Source: Mariluticola halotolerans
GTDB taxonomy: Bacteria; Pseudomonadota; Alphaproteobacteria; Rhizobiales; Devosiaceae
NCBI RefSeq assembly: GCF_021611515.1
Contig: NZ_CP090960.1
Location: 2,542,001-2,606,000 of the forward strand
Length of the DNA stretch: 64,000 nucleotides
Direction: 5' to 3'
A program made the translations under genes and the position numbers. The notes beneath the pieces are model-generated. The model was given only the letters and a program-made list of their open reading frames with translations. It was not told the origin of the DNA and ran no database searches. This document shows positions 42,581 to 50,731 of this stretch, piece by piece; within the stretch, counting starts at the first letter, position 1; each line of letters begins with the position of its first letter.

Positions 42581-43576
42581 ATGCGTGAGTATATTGTCGG
42601 CTTTCTGACCGGGCTGGTTTTGTTGATGGCAGGTGGTCCTGTCTGGGCGCAGGAGGGGAACGGGTTTTCCGCATTGCCGCCGCCCTGCGGAACCGAGCCG
42701 ATTGTGATTGCCGGCATGCAATGGCCCTCCAGCGCCGTGCTGGCGGAAATCCATGCGCAAATCCTGCGCCGGGAATATGGTTGTGTGGCCGAGGTGGTGC
42801 CGGGGGATCTGGCGGCGACCAGTTCTTCCATGGCGACGACCGGTCAACCCGCCGTCGCGCCTGAATTATGGATCAACCGCGTTGCCGATGTCTGGAACTC
42901 GGCGATCGAGAGCCAGAGCGTGCGCCAGGCCGGGCCGACTTTCGATGCGACAGCATTGGAGGGCTGGTTTATTCCCGATTTTGTTGCTGACAATCATCCA
43001 GGGCTGACGAGCGCTGCCAGTCTCAAGGATTACTGGCAGGTTTTCCGTACTGGGGCTACGGGCAAGGCAAAGTTCATTTCCTGCCCACCGGACTGGGCCT
43101 GCGCCGTCATCAATCGCAACCTGCTGACGGCTTTGGGGTTGGCCGATCAGTTTGAGATTGTCGAGCCGGCCAACCGGTTTGAGCTCGATACTTTGATAGG
43201 CGAGGCCGTGTCGCGGCGTGAGGCGGTCATCTTTTACTATTGGCAACCCAATGCGGTTCTGGCGCAGCTGGCGTTCCGCCAGCTTGATCTGGGTGCCTAT
43301 GATGCTGTTGCTGCGGCCTGTCTGGCCAAACGTGTTTGCGCCGAACCCAGCCCATCCGCTTTTGTGCCCGAACCGGTGGTGATTGCGCTTGCCGACTGGG
43401 TGTTTGCCAGCGCGCCTCAAGTGGCGGGTTATTTCCAGCGGGCGCAGATGCCGGTTGGGGAGATGAATGCGCTTCTGGCCTGGCAGAACGAGCAAGGGGA
43501 AACACCCGCCGTCACCGCCGCGCATTTTATTTCGACGCGTGAGGATGTCTGGCGTTCCTGGATTGGGAACAATTGA
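42581..43576 (+). CDS. Quaternary-amine-type substrate-binding protein, divergent copy 1
   Basis: Secreted protein of 331 residues with a signal peptide (about 1-25, GPVWA|QEG) and the OpuAC/ProX fold. It keeps CGTEPIVIAGMQWPSSAVLAEIH, ISCPPDWACAV and FYYWQP, aligned with the two following paralogs, including paired cysteines. But VEPANRFELD replaces FSPGSGG, and QPNAVL replaces GPTAMM, in the pocket region. The ligand may therefore differ from that of copies 2 and 3. The ATG at 42581 has AAGGA upstream. It is first of five genes with proW/proV-like partners. Confidence 0.87.
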   Translation: MREYIVGFLTGLVLLMAGGPVWAQEGNGFSALPPPCGTEPIVIAGMQWPSSAVLAEIHAQILRREYGCVAEVVPGDLAATSSSMATTGQPAVAPELWINRVADVWNSAIESQSVRQAGPTFDATALEGWFIPDFVADNHPGLTSAASLKDYWQVFRTGATGKAKFISCPPDWACAVINRNLLTALGLADQFEIVEPANRFELDTLIGEAVSRREAVIFYYWQPNAVLAQLAFRQLDLGAYDAVAAACLAKRVCAEPSPSAFVPEPVVIALADWVFASAPQVAGYFQRAQMPVGEMNALLAWQNEQGETPAVTAAHFISTREDVWRSWIGNN

Positions 43577-43686
43577 CCCGCTGGGGACTTGTTACTGACA
43601 CTTCCTGTCGCCCGGACGTGATTTGACCATGGGCCGGCAGGCGCTCATGCTGCCGGATACGGCAAAAGTCAGGACAGGAACGCGAC

Positions 43687-44697
43687 ATGAAATTGTCAAT
43701 CAAGCAATATATTGCTGCGGCGGCTTTTGCCGCGGCGTTTTCCGGTGTCACCCATGGTGTTCAGGCCGCCGAATGCGGCACTGACAAAACCATCCAGATT
43801 GCGGAAATGGGCTGGCCCTCCGCCGCCGCTCTAGCGCATGTGCATGCGATCATTCTGCAAAAGGGGTTCGGGTGTTCGGTCGAACTGGTGACCGGCGACA
43901 CGGTGCCGACGCTGGCCACGATGAATGCCAAGGGTGTGCCCGCGCTGGCGCCTGAATTCTGGCCCAATGCCAGCCGGGAGGCCTGGGACAAGGGACTGGC
44001 CGAGGGCAGAATAGTTGATCTCGGGCCGGCGATCGCCGAGGGGCTTATTCAGGGCTGGTATATCCCCACTTATCTGGCGACGGCAAATCCGGGGCTGAAA
44101 AGTGTTGAAGACCTGCCCGATTATGCCGACCTGTTTGCTGATCCGAATGATCCCTCCAAGGGTCGCTTCCTGTCATGTCCGCCGGGTTGGTCCTGCGAGG
44201 TGATGAACGCCAATTTCTTCAAGGCCTATGGGCTGGATGAAACGTTCAACCTGTTCTCGCCGGGTTCGGGCGGCGCGCTGGATGCCAGCATAGCACGGGC
44301 CTTTACCCGTGAAGAGCCTGTGGTTTTTTATTATTGGGGGCCGACGGCGATGATGGGTCGCTTTGATATGACCCGGCTTGATATGGCGCCTTTCGATCAG
44401 GCCAAATTCGACTGTATTGGCGACCCGGATTGTGCCGATCCGCAAAAAACCGACTTTGTAGTTCCCGATGCGGTCAAGGCTGTGGCAGCGTGGTTGCCTG
44501 AAGAGGCACCGATAGTGGCCGACTATCTTGGCAAGGTGTCACTGACCAATGCCGATGTGGGGCGGATGCTGCTCTGGGGCGACGAGAACAAGGCCGATGC
44601 GCGCGACACGGCGCGGAATTTCCTTCTGACCGAGCCGGAAATCTGGGAGGCCTGGGTTCCTGCAGACGTCGCTGCGGCTGTGAAAGCGGCGCTTTGA
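43687..44697 (+). CDS. Glycine betaine/proline-betaine-type substrate-binding protein, copy 2
   Basis: Binding protein of 336 residues with a signal peptide ending GVQA|AECG. Aromatic residues of the expected cage are visible in EMGWPSAAALAH, APEFWPNA, IQGWYIP, CPPGWSCEV and FYYWGPTAMMG. It is a quaternary amine receptor of the ProX/OpuAC class. Its closest relative in the window is copy 3. It lies 110 bases after copy 1 and is followed by an AT-rich gap of 320 bases. Betaine, choline-related or proline-betaine ligands are all possible. Confidence 0.9.
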   Translation: MKLSIKQYIAAAAFAAAFSGVTHGVQAAECGTDKTIQIAEMGWPSAAALAHVHAIILQKGFGCSVELVTGDTVPTLATMNAKGVPALAPEFWPNASREAWDKGLAEGRIVDLGPAIAEGLIQGWYIPTYLATANPGLKSVEDLPDYADLFADPNDPSKGRFLSCPPGWSCEVMNANFFKAYGLDETFNLFSPGSGGALDASIARAFTREEPVVFYYWGPTAMMGRFDMTRLDMAPFDQAKFDCIGDPDCADPQKTDFVVPDAVKAVAAWLPEEAPIVADYLGKVSLTNADVGRMLLWGDENKADARDTARNFLLTEPEIWEAWVPADVAAAVKAAL

Positions 44698-45017
44698 GCT
44701 GCCGGGTGGGACGATATGGGCGGGGTGCATTGCACCCCGCGGCCGTCGTGTTGCTTTGAAAATCAAATGGATGAAATAAAATGTAGTTCCGTCGCGCGCT
44801 GGTTTTGTTTCGCTGCAAGTTAAAATATATTTTGACTGTTTTTCGAAATGAAGATCGATATCATAAATTCATTTGACCCGAATAATACTTGTTGTTCTTT
44901 AGTTTTATTGCCCTTATTTGCGAATTCTGGGTGGGTGTGATGCAAGGTCTCAAATTTGACTATTGGATACTATCTCTTTAAAAAAGCGCTAGTTCCAATG
45001 GATTATGGAGAAATTGT
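44698..45017. other. AT-rich intergenic region with candidate promoter before copy 3
   Basis: No gene is seen. A GC hairpin GCGGGGTGCA/TGCACCCCGC lies at about 44725-44745, just after the copy 2 stop. From about 44820 the DNA turns strikingly AT-rich for this genome. Near the end, TTGACT (44956-44961), 17 bases and TAAAAA (44979-44984) form a plausible promoter, with ATTATGGAGAAATTGT giving a GGAG Shine-Dalgarno site before the next ATG. Confidence 0.6.
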
Positions 45018-46034
45018 ATGACTTTCAAATTTGGAAGCCTTGCCGCTGCGTTTGGGCTGGCTGCTGGCCTTACGGTCGCGCTGCCCATGGCTGCACAGGC
45101 CGCCGAATGCGGTACTGACCGGAAGATTGATATTGCCGAGATGACCTGGGCCTCGGCTGCGGCGCTGGCGCATATCCACGCAAAGATTTTGGAAGACGGT
45201 TTTGGCTGTAATGTCGAGATCGTTGCAGGCGATACGGTGCCGACTTCGGCAACCATGTTGTCCAAGGGCACACCGGCTGTTGCGCCGGAACTGTGGACCA
45301 GTGCCATTCAGGAGCCCTGGGAAAAGGGCGTTGCAGAGGGCAAGGTACTCAGCCTTGGCGATGCGATTGATGGTGGTGCTGTTGAAGCATGGTTCATCCC
45401 GCAATATTTCAAGGATGCACATCCGGAGCTGGTAACAGCACAGGACGTGGTTGATCATCCTGAACTGTTCTCAGATCCCGAGCAGCCCGATCAGGGCCGT
45501 CTTTATGCCTGCCCTCCGGGCTGGGCTTGTGAACTCGCCAATGCGGCGCTGTTTGAAGCCTATGACATGGAAGATACCTGGAACCTGTTTTCGCCAGGTT
45601 CGGGCGGCAATCTGGACGCCTCGATTGCCCGTGCCTTCACACGTGAAGAGCCTATCCTGTTCTATTATTGGGGGCCGACTGCCATTCTTGGCAAGTATGA
45701 CACCTACCAGCTGGAAATGCCGGAAGTGGATATGGCGGCTTACAAGTGCAACACCGATCCGGAATGCAAGGAACCTGCGCAAAAGACAGCGTGGCCTTCT
45801 TCCGAAGTTATCGTTGGTGCTGCGGCATGGCTGAAGGATGAGGCACCTGCGGTTGCTGATTACTTCTCCAAGGTTGCCATGGGCACTGACAAGATCAACG
45901 GTTTGCTGGCATGGGCCGATGACAACAAGGCTGATGCCGACGAAACGGCTGTCAACTTCCTGAAGACCGAGGAAGCTACCTGGACGACATGGGTTCCCGC
46001 CGATGTTGCCGAAAAGGTCAAGGCAGCCCTCTGA
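45018..46034 (+). CDS. Glycine betaine/proline-betaine-type substrate-binding protein, copy 3
   Basis: Binding protein of 338 residues, closely matching copy 2: signal peptide to AQA|AECG, then MTWASAAALAHIH, APELWTSA, VEAWFIPQYF, CPPGWACEL and FYYWGPTAILG. All expected cage aromatics are kept. Codon choice looks more biased (AAG, GAC, CTG rich) than in copy 1. With its own AT-rich leader, this suggests the most highly expressed of the three. A hairpin terminator-like element lies between it and the permease gene. Confidence 0.9.
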   Translation: MTFKFGSLAAAFGLAAGLTVALPMAAQAAECGTDRKIDIAEMTWASAAALAHIHAKILEDGFGCNVEIVAGDTVPTSATMLSKGTPAVAPELWTSAIQEPWEKGVAEGKVLSLGDAIDGGAVEAWFIPQYFKDAHPELVTAQDVVDHPELFSDPEQPDQGRLYACPPGWACELANAALFEAYDMEDTWNLFSPGSGGNLDASIARAFTREEPILFYYWGPTAILGKYDTYQLEMPEVDMAAYKCNTDPECKEPAQKTAWPSSEVIVGAAAWLKDEAPAVADYFSKVAMGTDKINGLLAWADDNKADADETAVNFLKTEEATWTTWVPADVAEKVKAAL

Positions 46035-46058
46035 GCGGCCTGATCTGAGTTGCGTTTC

Positions 46059-46090
46059 TGGCCGGGCGGCCTTGTCGTCCGGCCAATTTT
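46059..46090 (+). terminator. Attenuator-like hairpin between copy 3 and proW
   Basis: TGGCCGG (46059-46065) pairs with CCGGCCA (46079-46085), followed by ATTTTGTTT. It lies 25 bases after the stop of copy 3 and about 140 bases before the permease start. Partial termination here would give more binding protein than permease. Confidence 0.65.
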
Positions 46091-46226
46091 GTTTGGCTGT
46101 CGTGGAACAATGAGTATGCTTCCCCACGTCCGCGCCAACGTTCCTGGCTACCATTCGCGGCATGCGGTGCGGTATTCGCGTTTTGCTGACGGGCCAGAAT
46201 AAACAAGAATCTTGAGGAGCCCCGTG

Positions 46227-47264
46227 ATGGAGCCAGTTCAGATCGCTTTGTGGTTATTGATTGCACTCGCCTTTGTCGGGTTGATTTATATAACGGCGCG
46301 ACAGAGTTTTTCCGGTGCCGTTGTATTGTCAGCCTGGATAGGCATGGCGTTGCTGACGATTGTCGTTGCATTGTTCAATCCCGTTTCGGGCGATTTTTTT
46401 CCGGAAATCATTGATACACGCCCATTAAGATTCTGGGTGGATGACGGCCTGGAATGGGTCGTCAGATATTGGGGTACCGGGTTTGAGGCCGCTGCGTATC
46501 CGCTACTGCTGCTGCTGATCAATATCGAGAAAGTGCTGCTGGCCATTCCGTGGTGGTACATGGTGGTGATCTTTACCGGTCTGGCCTTTTTGGCGACGCG
46601 CAGCGCGGCTTTGCCATTGATGGTGGCCGCCGGCTTGCTCTTCATGGGGTTCATGGAGTTGTGGGAGGATTCGATCCGCACCATGGCATTGATGATTGCG
46701 GCGACGATTACCGCCATTATCGTTTCCATTCCTACCGGTATTTTCATGGCGCGTTCGGCGCGGTTCCGCAAATTCATGGTGCCGGTGCTTGATCTGATGC
46801 AGACACTGCCGAGCTTTGTTTACCTCATTCCGGTGGTGATGATTTTCGGACCTGGCAAGGTGCCGGCATTGATCGCGACGATCGTTTACGCCGCGCCGCC
46901 GCTGGTGCGGCTGACCGATCTGGGTATCCGGATGGTTGATCCGGATGTGATGGAAGCCACGCGCGCCTTCGGTACCTCGCCGCGGCAACGATTGTTCGGT
47001 GTGCAAATTCCGCTTGCCATGCCAACGATTCTGGCCGGTGTGAACCAAACCACAATGATGGCGTTGGCCATGGTGGTGATTGCCTCGATGATTGGTGCTG
47101 GCGGCCTTGGGTATCAGGTGCTGCAGGGCATTGGACGGCTTGAAGTCAGCCGAGGCCTGTTCGCGGGTCTGGGCATTGTGGCTCTCGCCATTATTTTTGA
47201 CCGCGTAACCCAAGCCTTCGGCAAACGGTTGCAGGCGCGGATCGGTCTTGCGGAGAAGCAATAA
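46227..47264 (+). CDS. proW: Quaternary-amine ABC transporter permease ProW-like
   Basis: Permease of 345 residues with about seven to eight helices. A longer N-terminal part (about 1-130) has several helices. The EAA-type loop DPDVMEATRAFGTSPRQRLFGVQIPLAMP lies near residue 235. FVYLIPVVMIFGPGKVPALIATIVYA is the ProW/OpuAB signature. The ATG at 46227 is preceded by GAGGAGC; the TTG five codons earlier is part of that Shine-Dalgarno site. Its stop overlaps the ATPase start (TAATG). Confidence 0.92.
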   Translation: MEPVQIALWLLIALAFVGLIYITARQSFSGAVVLSAWIGMALLTIVVALFNPVSGDFFPEIIDTRPLRFWVDDGLEWVVRYWGTGFEAAAYPLLLLLINIEKVLLAIPWWYMVVIFTGLAFLATRSAALPLMVAAGLLFMGFMELWEDSIRTMALMIAATITAIIVSIPTGIFMARSARFRKFMVPVLDLMQTLPSFVYLIPVVMIFGPGKVPALIATIVYAAPPLVRLTDLGIRMVDPDVMEATRAFGTSPRQRLFGVQIPLAMPTILAGVNQTTMMALAMVVIASMIGAGGLGYQVLQGIGRLEVSRGLFAGLGIVALAIIFDRVTQAFGKRLQARIGLAEKQ

Positions 47265-48310
47265 TGAGCGATATTCCGGCAATTGATATTCGCAACATCA
47301 CCAAGATTTTCGGTGATGATCCCGACACGGCTCTGGAATTGCTGAAGCAAGGCAAGTCCAAAACCGAGGTGCAGGCCGAGACCGGACAGGTTGTTGGCAT
47401 CAATGACGTCTCGATTACGGTGGGGCGCGGGCAGATTTATGTGGTCATGGGGCTGAGCGGCTCCGGCAAGTCCACACTGATCCGCCACGTCAACCGGCTG
47501 ATCGACCCCACATCGGGTGAGATCGAGATCAACGGGGTTGATGTTCTGGGGATGAACCTCGACGAGTTGCGGGATTTCCGCCGCACGCAGATCGCGATGG
47601 TGTTCCAGAAATTCGGTCTATTGCCGCACAGGTCGGTCATCGACAATGTGGCCTATGGCCTCGAGGTGCGGGGCGTGGGCAAGGAAGAGCGTCTGGAAGC
47701 GGCCAAGAAATGGATCGAAACGGTCGGGCTGGCCGGGTATGAAGAATCCCAGCCGCACCAATTGTCCGGCGGTCAGCAGCAGCGCGTTGGTCTGGCGCGT
47801 GCGCTGGCGATGGACACGGAAATCCTTTTGATGGACGAAGCCTTCTCCGCGCTCGATCCCCTGATCCGTTCGGGCATGCAGGACGAGTTGATGGTTTTGC
47901 AAAAAGAACTCAACAAGACCATCCTGTTCATTACCCATGACTTTGACGAGGCTCTCAAGATTGGGGACCGGATTGCCGTGCTCAAGGATGGCGAACTGGT
48001 GCAGGAAGGGCGGCCCGAAGATATCGTGCTGCGTCCGGCAAATGCCCATATCGAGGAATTCGTGGCTGATGTGAACAAGGCGCGCGCCATTCACGTCAAA
48101 TCGATCATGGCCACCGATGCCAATGTCGAGAAATGCGAAATTGCGGTGCCCTATTCGTCCCGTTGTGAAGACGTGCTTCCCCTATTTGCAGAGCATGACT
48201 GGGTCGGGGTTGTCGATGATGAGGGTGAGCAGATCGGCTATGTGACTGCCAAGGGCATCATCAAGGCGCTGGCGAAACACCAGCCGACCATGGAAACCAC
48301 GTCGGTCTAG
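47264..48310 (+). CDS. proV: Quaternary-amine ABC transporter ATPase ProV-like
   Basis: ATPase of 348 residues. ProV-type N-terminal IRNITKIFGDDPDTALELLKQGKSK precedes Walker A GLSGSGKST (about residue 66). VFQKFGLLPHRSV is the Q-loop, LSGGQQQR the signature, ILLMDEAFSALDPLIR Walker B and THDFDEA the H-loop. A short C-terminal CBS-like part (about 280-340, YVTAKGIIKAL) is shorter than the tandem CBS osmosensor of OpuAA. It is last in the five-gene operon. Confidence 0.94.
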   Translation: MSDIPAIDIRNITKIFGDDPDTALELLKQGKSKTEVQAETGQVVGINDVSITVGRGQIYVVMGLSGSGKSTLIRHVNRLIDPTSGEIEINGVDVLGMNLDELRDFRRTQIAMVFQKFGLLPHRSVIDNVAYGLEVRGVGKEERLEAAKKWIETVGLAGYEESQPHQLSGGQQQRVGLARALAMDTEILLMDEAFSALDPLIRSGMQDELMVLQKELNKTILFITHDFDEALKIGDRIAVLKDGELVQEGRPEDIVLRPANAHIEEFVADVNKARAIHVKSIMATDANVEKCEIAVPYSSRCEDVLPLFAEHDWVGVVDDEGEQIGYVTAKGIIKALAKHQPTMETTSV

Positions 48311-48520
48311 ATTTAACTCTGCGTTCATCATATTGAATAGTCGCCCGGCTGGAATTGCCGCATCCGGGCGGCTGTCACGGAAGTGTCATGTCACTGTCAT
48401 TATAGACCGGTAATTGTCGCCGGTTGTGCTGAATCTGGACAATCCTGTTCCGGGCGGCAATCTGTAACACCCTGAAATTTATTGTCTTTTTAGACAGAGA
48501 TTCAGTTCTCTTTAACGAGA

Positions 48521-50143
48521 ATGCGGTCAATGTCTCCTCGTTGGATCGGGCGTGCGTTGGCGTGTGCCCGATATCAGCAAGTCAGAATTCCAGGGCGTAA
48601 AATGCGTAGTGACACGACTTCCTCCGGGCATCTCGGACTTTATCGCAATGTGGCCATCGGTGTGGGGATATTGACCACCGCTGCAATCGGGCTGGCTGCG
48701 ATGGGCAATACTCACGTGGCAGATCTGCCCGATTTACGGTTGATGATCTTCGGTGGCACGGTTCTGCTGGGCTTCTTGTCGCTCATGCTGCTTCGCTATG
48801 GCTATTTTCTGCTCAAGCGTTCCGTGCAGTCGGCGGCAGCGGCCAATAATGTCCTTTTGGCGTCTGCCCATCAGGATTCACTGACGGGGGCGTTGACGCG
48901 GTCCTATTTTCTCGAAGAGTTGAAGGGGCTGGTGCATCACGGGTCGCGGCATGCGGTGGGCTATATTCAACTCGATATGGATCATCTCAAACAACTCAAT
49001 GATGGCAGCGGTCATGCGGCCGGTGATGCTGCGCTGGCGCATCTGGTGGCGCGGGTGCGCAAAGCACTTCCCGATGCCATCATCGGTCGTCTGGGCGGCG
49101 ACGAATTCGGTATTGCGATTATCGGTTGCGACAGCCGCAAGGCCATCCGGCGGGTTTGTGAACAAATTCTCCTGGAACTCGAGACCCCGGTAACCATTGC
49201 GGCGCGGCATGTGCGACTGGGCGCCACCATGGGCATCGCACTGGCGCCTGCAGATGCCACCTCGGTGGACGAATTAATTTCCAAGGCGGATCTGGCGCTT
49301 TACGAAGGCAAAAAGCAGGGACGTAACACAGTTGTGCTGTTCGAGGAGAACATGCATCGGGATGAGCGGCATCAGCGCTATATCGAGCGCGAATTGCGGG
49401 CGGCGATTCTCATGAACGAGCTTGATCTCTATTACCAGCCGATATTTGAAAGCGACGGGGTGACTTTGCGTTCCTATGAATCGCTGGTGCGCTGGGAGCA
49501 TCCCGTGCGCGGTACGATTTCGCCGGGCGATTTTATTCATATTGCAGAGAAAAGTGATCTGATCGACAAGCTTGGCGAATGGGTATTGCGCCGCGCCTGC
49601 CGGGATATGGCGGCCCTCGATGCGCCCTCGATCGCGGTCAATGTATCCGCCGCGCAATTGCGTCGTTCGGATTTTGCCGAGCGGTTTGCCGCCATTCTGG
49701 CCACTGCGGATATCGATGGCGCGCGGTTGACGGTAGAGATTACCGAAACCGTGCCTCTGGCTGCCAATGGCGTGGAAAAAGCCAATCTGGACGCCTTGCG
49801 CGCCCTCAACGTCAAAATAGCCATTGATGATTTCGGGGCGGGGAATGCCAGCCTTGGCTATATCAAGCAGTTCTCATTCGATGTGCTCAAGATTGATCGC
49901 TCCTATGTGGAGGGGATCACCGTGAACCGGCTGGATGCGATGATGGTCAGTGCCATCTGCCGTATTGCGCGCACGGCAGGCATGGAAGTGGTGGCCGAGG
50001 GTGTTGAGACCGAGGAGCAGCTTGCGATCCTGCGGGGAGCCGGATCGATTGCCCTTCAAGGTTTCCTGTTGGGACGCCCTCAACCCTTGCGGCGGATCCT
50101 CGCCGACAAGACGGCGCGCGAGGATATGGTTTCGGCTGCATGA
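48521..50143 (+). CDS. Membrane GGDEF-EAL cyclic-di-GMP protein
   Basis: Bifunctional-type protein of 540 residues. Two TM helices lie at about 44-64 and 72-96, with no periplasmic sensor of note. The GGDEF domain (about 115-275) has the intact active motif LGGDEFG. The EAL domain (about 295-530) has ESL instead of EAL in YESLVRWEHP, but keeps the catalytic Asn (NVSAAQL), Glu (VEITE), DDFG, Lys (LKID), EGVET and QGFLLG. Both cyclase and phosphodiesterase may be active. A second ATG at 48602 with AGGG upstream may be the true start, giving 513 residues. It stands alone. Confidence 0.9.
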   Translation: MRSMSPRWIGRALACARYQQVRIPGRKMRSDTTSSGHLGLYRNVAIGVGILTTAAIGLAAMGNTHVADLPDLRLMIFGGTVLLGFLSLMLLRYGYFLLKRSVQSAAAANNVLLASAHQDSLTGALTRSYFLEELKGLVHHGSRHAVGYIQLDMDHLKQLNDGSGHAAGDAALAHLVARVRKALPDAIIGRLGGDEFGIAIIGCDSRKAIRRVCEQILLELETPVTIAARHVRLGATMGIALAPADATSVDELISKADLALYEGKKQGRNTVVLFEENMHRDERHQRYIERELRAAILMNELDLYYQPIFESDGVTLRSYESLVRWEHPVRGTISPGDFIHIAEKSDLIDKLGEWVLRRACRDMAALDAPSIAVNVSAAQLRRSDFAERFAAILATADIDGARLTVEITETVPLAANGVEKANLDALRALNVKIAIDDFGAGNASLGYIKQFSFDVLKIDRSYVEGITVNRLDAMMVSAICRIARTAGMEVVAEGVETEEQLAILRGAGSIALQGFLLGRPQPLRRILADKTAREDMVSAA

Positions 50144-50234
50144 TTCCGCGGTGCATGTGACAGTTGCACGCAGGGCTGGCTATTGCTTATAAGGAGCGCA
50201 AGCTTCAAGCGGCCAGTTCAACGGGAGATGTAAT

Positions 50235-50645
50235 TTGGAACTCAAGCGGATCAATGATCATGTAAGTGTTGCGGGCCAGCTCAGCCCGGATGAAATGACA
50301 CAATACAAGGCCGCGGGTTTCACCACGATCATCAATAACCGACCTGATGGCGAGGCACCCGATCAGCCGTCTGCTGCGACGATGGAAGCTGCGGCACGTG
50401 CTGCCGGCCTCGATTATCACTTTATCCCGATGGGGCGTGAAGGCGTCAGCCCGGAGATGGTTGAACAGACCCGAGCAGCACTTGAAGGCAGCAGTGGTCC
50501 GGTGCTTTGCTTTTGCCGGACCGGGACACGTTCGACCACGCTTTGGGCGCTCAGCCAGGCCGGGCGGATGGATGCAAACGAGATTATCTCTGCTGCGGGC
50601 AATGCTGGCTATGACATGTCCCATCTGGCAGGCCATCTCGGCTAA
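50235..50645 (+). CDS. DUF442/TIGR01244 family phosphatase-like protein
   Basis: A 136-residue protein of the beta-lactamase-hydrolase-like (Blh N-terminal) family with a dual-specificity phosphatase fold. It reads INDHVSVAGQLSPDEMTQYKAAGFTTIINNRPDGE, the family's first part. The P-loop CFCRTGTRST (C-x5-R) near residue 92 holds the catalytic Cys. Related Blh proteins act in sulfide metabolism or biofilm; here it stands alone and its substrate is unknown. The TTG start at 50235 is the first codon of the domain-consistent frame. Confidence 0.85.
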   Translation: MELKRINDHVSVAGQLSPDEMTQYKAAGFTTIINNRPDGEAPDQPSAATMEAAARAAGLDYHFIPMGREGVSPEMVEQTRAALEGSSGPVLCFCRTGTRSTTLWALSQAGRMDANEIISAAGNAGYDMSHLAGHLG

Positions 50646-50731
50646 AGGCGCCGTGCTGCCTGGAGGCTTGCCTCCACCTCTTCCCGTCCAGGGCTGACCA
50701 GCCCTCCTGTTCTCTTTCTACGGGTGCTTGC

